Made by a program: the position numbers and the translations under genes | Notes under the pieces: generated by a model | Told to the model about the DNA's origin: nothing | What the model saw: only the letters and a program-made list of their open reading frames with translations | Databases searched by the model: none | Part shown: piece by piece, positions 61,484 through 64,000 of the stretch | Layout: the number at the start of each line of letters is the position of its first letter | How positions within the stretch are numbered: position 1 is the stretch's first letter | NCBI GenBank assembly: GCA_002432025.1 | Contig: DJFE01000037.1 | Span: 1-64,000 of the forward strand | DNA length: 64,000 nucleotides | Origin: Candidatus Avelusimicrobium stercoris | Lineage (GTDB): Bacteria > Elusimicrobiota > Elusimicrobia > Elusimicrobiales > Elusimicrobiaceae | Direction of reading: 5' to 3'

Positions 61484-62562
61484 AAAGTAATCTTTCCTAA
61501 AATAGCCGCGCGTTTCGCGCCCGTAGCCGCCGCGCAATGGTTAATTTTGCGGTGCAAGGCCAACCAGCCAAACAGTGCAAAGGCCGCGCTTTCTTTGGCC
61601 TGTGGGTCAATGCCGTAAGCCAGCGTGGTGGTTACTTTTACCTGTGGCAAAAGCGTGCGCAAATACGACAGCAAGGTTTTGTTGTAACACCCACCGCCGG
61701 AAACAACGAGTTCCTTTTGGTAAGAGGGTGGCACAAAATCGGTAACCGCTTGTGCAATGGCGGACGCTGTAAACCAAGTAAGCGTAGCCAATAAATCGTG
61801 CGGCGTTTTAATGCTAAAAAAATATTTTTTAAGGTAGGTTTCGCCAAAGGCGTTTTTATCCAAACTCTTGGGTGGCTTTTGCGTAAAATACGGCTGCGCC
61901 AGCAAGCGGCGGACCAGTTCTTTATCCGGCGTGCCCTTGGCGGCCAAGGCGCCATTTTTATCAAACGTTTTTTTAAAAAATTCTTGGCAGGCTAAATCCA
62001 TTAACGTATTGCCGGGGCCGACATCAAACCCAAAGGTTTTCACTTGTTTACCTACTACGGAAAAATTGGAAATGCCGCCCACGTTCAGCAGAATTTTAGG
62101 CGTTTTTCGTCCCCAAAGGTATTCGTCAAAAAACGGGATTAAGGGCGCGCCCTCTCCGCCAAGCGCCATATCCATCGGGCGGAAATCGCTCACCACCGGG
62201 CAGCCAATCTGTGCGGCCACAAAGGAAGGCTCCCCGATTTGCAGGGTGTTGGGCGTTTTGTCGTGCGGGCCGTGGTAAATAGTCTGCCCGTGCGAGCCGA
62301 TAACTTCTATTTCTTGGGCGGAAAGAGAAAATTCCTTTAAAAATTTTTGCACCGTTTTAGCATATAACCGACCCAATTCAAAATGGAGTGCGGAAAGTTC
62401 CGCCGCGCGAAGTAAGTAGGCCGTCAGTAACTTCTGCTGTAAGGCGGCAGGATAGGCGTAATTTTTAAAATGGAGCACCTTAAACGGGCGGATTTGTACC
62501 GCGCAAACAGTCAAGCCGTCCGCGCTCGTGCCACTCATTAAGCCCAAGGCTATTTTACGCAT
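61480..62562 (-). CDS. anmK: Anhydro-N-acetylmuramic acid kinase
   Basis: About 360 residues; phosphorylates and hydrolyses 1,6-anhydro-MurNAc to MurNAc-6-phosphate. LGLMSGTSADGL near the N-terminus is the family signature; SHGQTIYHGP, NVGGISNFSV and LVVSGGGCYNKTLL complete the sugar-kinase fold. The ATG at 62562 overlaps the murQ end; a TTG one codon earlier is unlikely. It forms one translationally coupled operon with murQ upstream and nagZ downstream. Confidence 0.95.
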   Translation of the reverse strand: MRKIALGLMSGTSADGLTVCAVQIRPFKVLHFKNYAYPAALQQKLLTAYLLRAAELSALHFELGRLYAKTVQKFLKEFSLSAQEIEVIGSHGQTIYHGPHDKTPNTLQIGEPSFVAAQIGCPVVSDFRPMDMALGGEGAPLIPFFDEYLWGRKTPKILLNVGGISNFSVVGKQVKTFGFDVGPGNTLMDLACQEFFKKTFDKNGALAAKGTPDKELVRRLLAQPYFTQKPPKSLDKNAFGETYLKKYFFSIKTPHDLLATLTWFTASAIAQAVTDFVPPSYQKELVVSGGGCYNKTLLSYLRTLLPQVKVTTTLAYGIDPQAKESAAFALFGWLALHRKINHCAAATGAKRAAILGKITL

Positions 62563-63451
62563 CAATCACCCTCGTTAAAAAGCCGCCCTTGGCTTGGAGC
62601 AGTTTTTTGGCTTTGACGGCCGGTACTTTTTTGCGGTGCATTACAATAGCGGTTTTTACGCTTTTGCCCGAAGCCGCCAGCAATTTGCGAGCCGTTTTTT
62701 CGTCCGTCTGCGCCACCGTGCAGATAAGCCGCACCGCGCGGGCGACTAATTTTTCGTTGGTGGGCTGTACGTCAATCATCAGGTTGCCGTATGTTTTGCC
62801 GCACAGCGTCATTGCACCCGTGGTAATGGCATTTAGGGCCATTTTGGTAGCCGTACCCGCCTTCATACGCGTAGAGCCGCACAGGGCTTCCGGCCCGGTG
62901 GGCAAGGCGGCGTGGACCTCGGCATCCGCGCAGACGGCTTTCGGATTGCACGAAATAAGGGCCGTGTGCGCGCCCAATTTGCGTGCGGCTTTTAAGGCGC
63001 CCATTACATACGGCGTGCGTCCGCTGGCCGTCAGGCCGATAACCAAATCGTCCTTTTTGGCCGCCTTTAAAATTTCTTTTGCGCCCTGCTTACCGTCATC
63101 CTCCGCCCCCTCTTGTGAGCGGAAAACGGCCTTTTTTCCCCCGGCAATTAAGCCGATAATTTGCGAGGGCTTTGTACCGAAGGTCGGCACGCACTCCACC
63201 GCTTCCAAAATTCCCAAGCGCCCGCTGGTGCCCGCCCCGATAAAAATAATTTTATGTTTATGGGCGTAGGCCCCGGCGGCTAAAAGCATAATGGCGGCAA
63301 TTTCTTTATTAGCCGCCTTTACGGCGCGGGCGGCGTTGAAATCTTCATCGTTAATTTTTTTGGCAATCTGGCGCGGGGAAAGTTTATCCAAATCCAAGGT
63401 GTTTGGGTTGCGCGCTTCGGTTGCGATTTGGTTTAAATTGACAGTCGTCAT
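62555..63451 (-). CDS. murQ: N-acetylmuramic acid 6-phosphate etherase
   Basis: A 298-residue SIS-domain lyase that cleaves the lactyl ether of MurNAc-6-phosphate to give GlcNAc-6-phosphate. TEARNPNTLDLDKLSPRQI at the N-terminus, IFIGAGTSGRLGILEAVECVPTF and GLTASGRTPYV are typical of MurQ. Length is standard. The product feeds amino-sugar metabolism. The start overlaps the stop of the preceding transporter gene by four bases. Confidence 0.97.
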   Translation of the reverse strand: MTTVNLNQIATEARNPNTLDLDKLSPRQIAKKINDEDFNAARAVKAANKEIAAIMLLAAGAYAHKHKIIFIGAGTSGRLGILEAVECVPTFGTKPSQIIGLIAGGKKAVFRSQEGAEDDGKQGAKEILKAAKKDDLVIGLTASGRTPYVMGALKAARKLGAHTALISCNPKAVCADAEVHAALPTGPEALCGSTRMKAGTATKMALNAITTGAMTLCGKTYGNLMIDVQPTNEKLVARAVRLICTVAQTDEKTARKLLAASGKSVKTAIVMHRKKVPAVKAKKLLQAKGGFLTRVIDA

Positions 63452-64000
63452 TGGGCATCCTCCAACGAGTGTTTATGCGCGCGGAAGGCGGCTTCGGTTT
63501 CCTCAATAGATTTAATTTTAAACGTCAGCGGCACAACGGCCACCGTAATTAAACTAATAAAACTGGCCACCAAGAAAAAGGTTTCGTACCCCAGCCGCAT
63601 TTGCAGCCAGCCGGAAAGCATAGAGGGAACCATCATCCCAAGGGCCATAATCCCGGTGGAAATAGCGTAATGCGAGGTTTTATATACGCCCTGCGACACA
63701 TACATAATAAACACGCTAAACGCCATCATCGCCAAGCCGTTGCCCAGATGTTCCAGTGTAATCAGCGTAGCCACCGCCGTAAGCCCCGGTCTGGCCCACG
63801 CCATATACGCATAAAAAAAGTTAGGCAAAATAAGGATAACCGCAAACGGCCAAATACATTTTTTAAAGCCAAACTTGCCCAGCAGCCACCCGCCCGCCAG
63901 GTTCCCCGCCACCACGGCCCCTAGGCCAAGCGTCCCTTTAATGAGCCCATAGTTTTGCACGCTCATTCCAAGCGCGCCGTCCGCCGCGGGTTTAAGTAAA
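63448..64000 (-). CDS. ampG: AmpG-like muropeptide permease (partial, runs off the right edge)
   Basis: The C-terminal 184 residues of a major facilitator protein; the frame stays open to the window edge (LLKPAADGALGMSVQNYG), so the start is outside. About six helices are visible: GLIKGTLGLGAVVAGNLAGGWLLGKFG, then KKCIWPFAVILILPNFFYAYMA and others. The pattern and the neighbours (murQ, anmK, nagZ) point to AmpG, which imports GlcNAc-anhydroMurNAc peptides. A short charged tail follows the last helix. Other sugar MFS carriers remain possible. Confidence 0.8.
   Translation of the reverse strand, partial: LLKPAADGALGMSVQNYGLIKGTLGLGAVVAGNLAGGWLLGKFGFKKCIWPFAVILILPNFFYAYMAWARPGLTAVATLITLEHLGNGLAMMAFSVFIMYVSQGVYKTSHYAISTGIMALGMMVPSMLSGWLQMRLGYETFFLVASFISLITVAVVPLTFKIKSIEETEAAFRAHKHSLEDAQ

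Overview
The window comes from a Gram-negative, probably strictly anaerobic and fermentative bacterium with a backbone of about 50% GC. Evidence for an outer membrane is a complete RND efflux operon with an outer-membrane lipoprotein, a beta-barrel protein and a NagZ/AnmK/MurQ/AmpG-type peptidoglycan recycling operon. Evidence for anaerobic life is a group B-like [FeFe] hydrogenase, an Fe-S L-serine dehydratase and a nitroreductase. A gut member of the Elusimicrobiota is my best guess, but this is inference from gene style, not a database match.

Layout. 1-540 is a gene-free block of dispersed repeats. 559-5746 holds two MntP-like transporters, L-serine dehydratase, a nitroreductase and a degenerate GGDEF-EAL protein. 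tRNA-His (5891-5968) marks the edge of an AT-rich accessory region reaching about 20.8 kb. Its first part (5957-9056) is a compact element of a large serine recombinase, a Xre-type regulator, an unannotated 59-aa ORF and a filamentous-phage-like replication initiator, with a perfect palindromic candidate operator upstream. A gene-free stretch (9081-9766) follows. It contains a candidate structured RNA and a well-formed terminator/antiterminator directly in front of a surface polysaccharide operon (9767-18978). That operon encodes several GT2 glycosyltransferases, a DUF1796-like protein, UDP-galactopyranose mutase, a GT2-GT2-pyruvyltransferase fusion, a NodB-radical SAM fusion and RfbA. The island closes with 1.1 kb of non-coding DNA and a second serine recombinase that has lost its catalytic domain and is translationally coupled to a GtrB-like glycosyltransferase.

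21.8-46.9 kb is ordinary backbone: an EAL phosphodiesterase, DeoB, NadE, a CopA with a CopZ-like tail, a CNNM/CorC protein, a HAD phosphatase, PurA-PurB, a MexAB-OprM-type pump, CysK, cardiolipin synthase, an EEP-family phosphatase/nuclease and the hydrogenase. 46.9-48.9 kb returns to the dispersed repeats around a Sel1-repeat protein. Then come two paralogous secreted trypsin-fold proteins (one with Cys in place of the nucleophile Ser, one with no triad), GlyA, and a tightly packed run DHS-like/beta-barrel/DoxX/dnaX/recR/comEC. The window ends with a deaminase and the peptidoglycan recycling operon, whose first gene runs off the right edge.

The points most worth following are the structured RNA plus attenuator ahead of the polysaccharide operon, the NodB-radical SAM fusion, the Cys-nucleophile/pseudo-protease pair, the repeat family that supplies the 3' end of one of those protease genes, the internal CopZ start, and a set of genes whose -10 boxes imply leaderless mRNAs.
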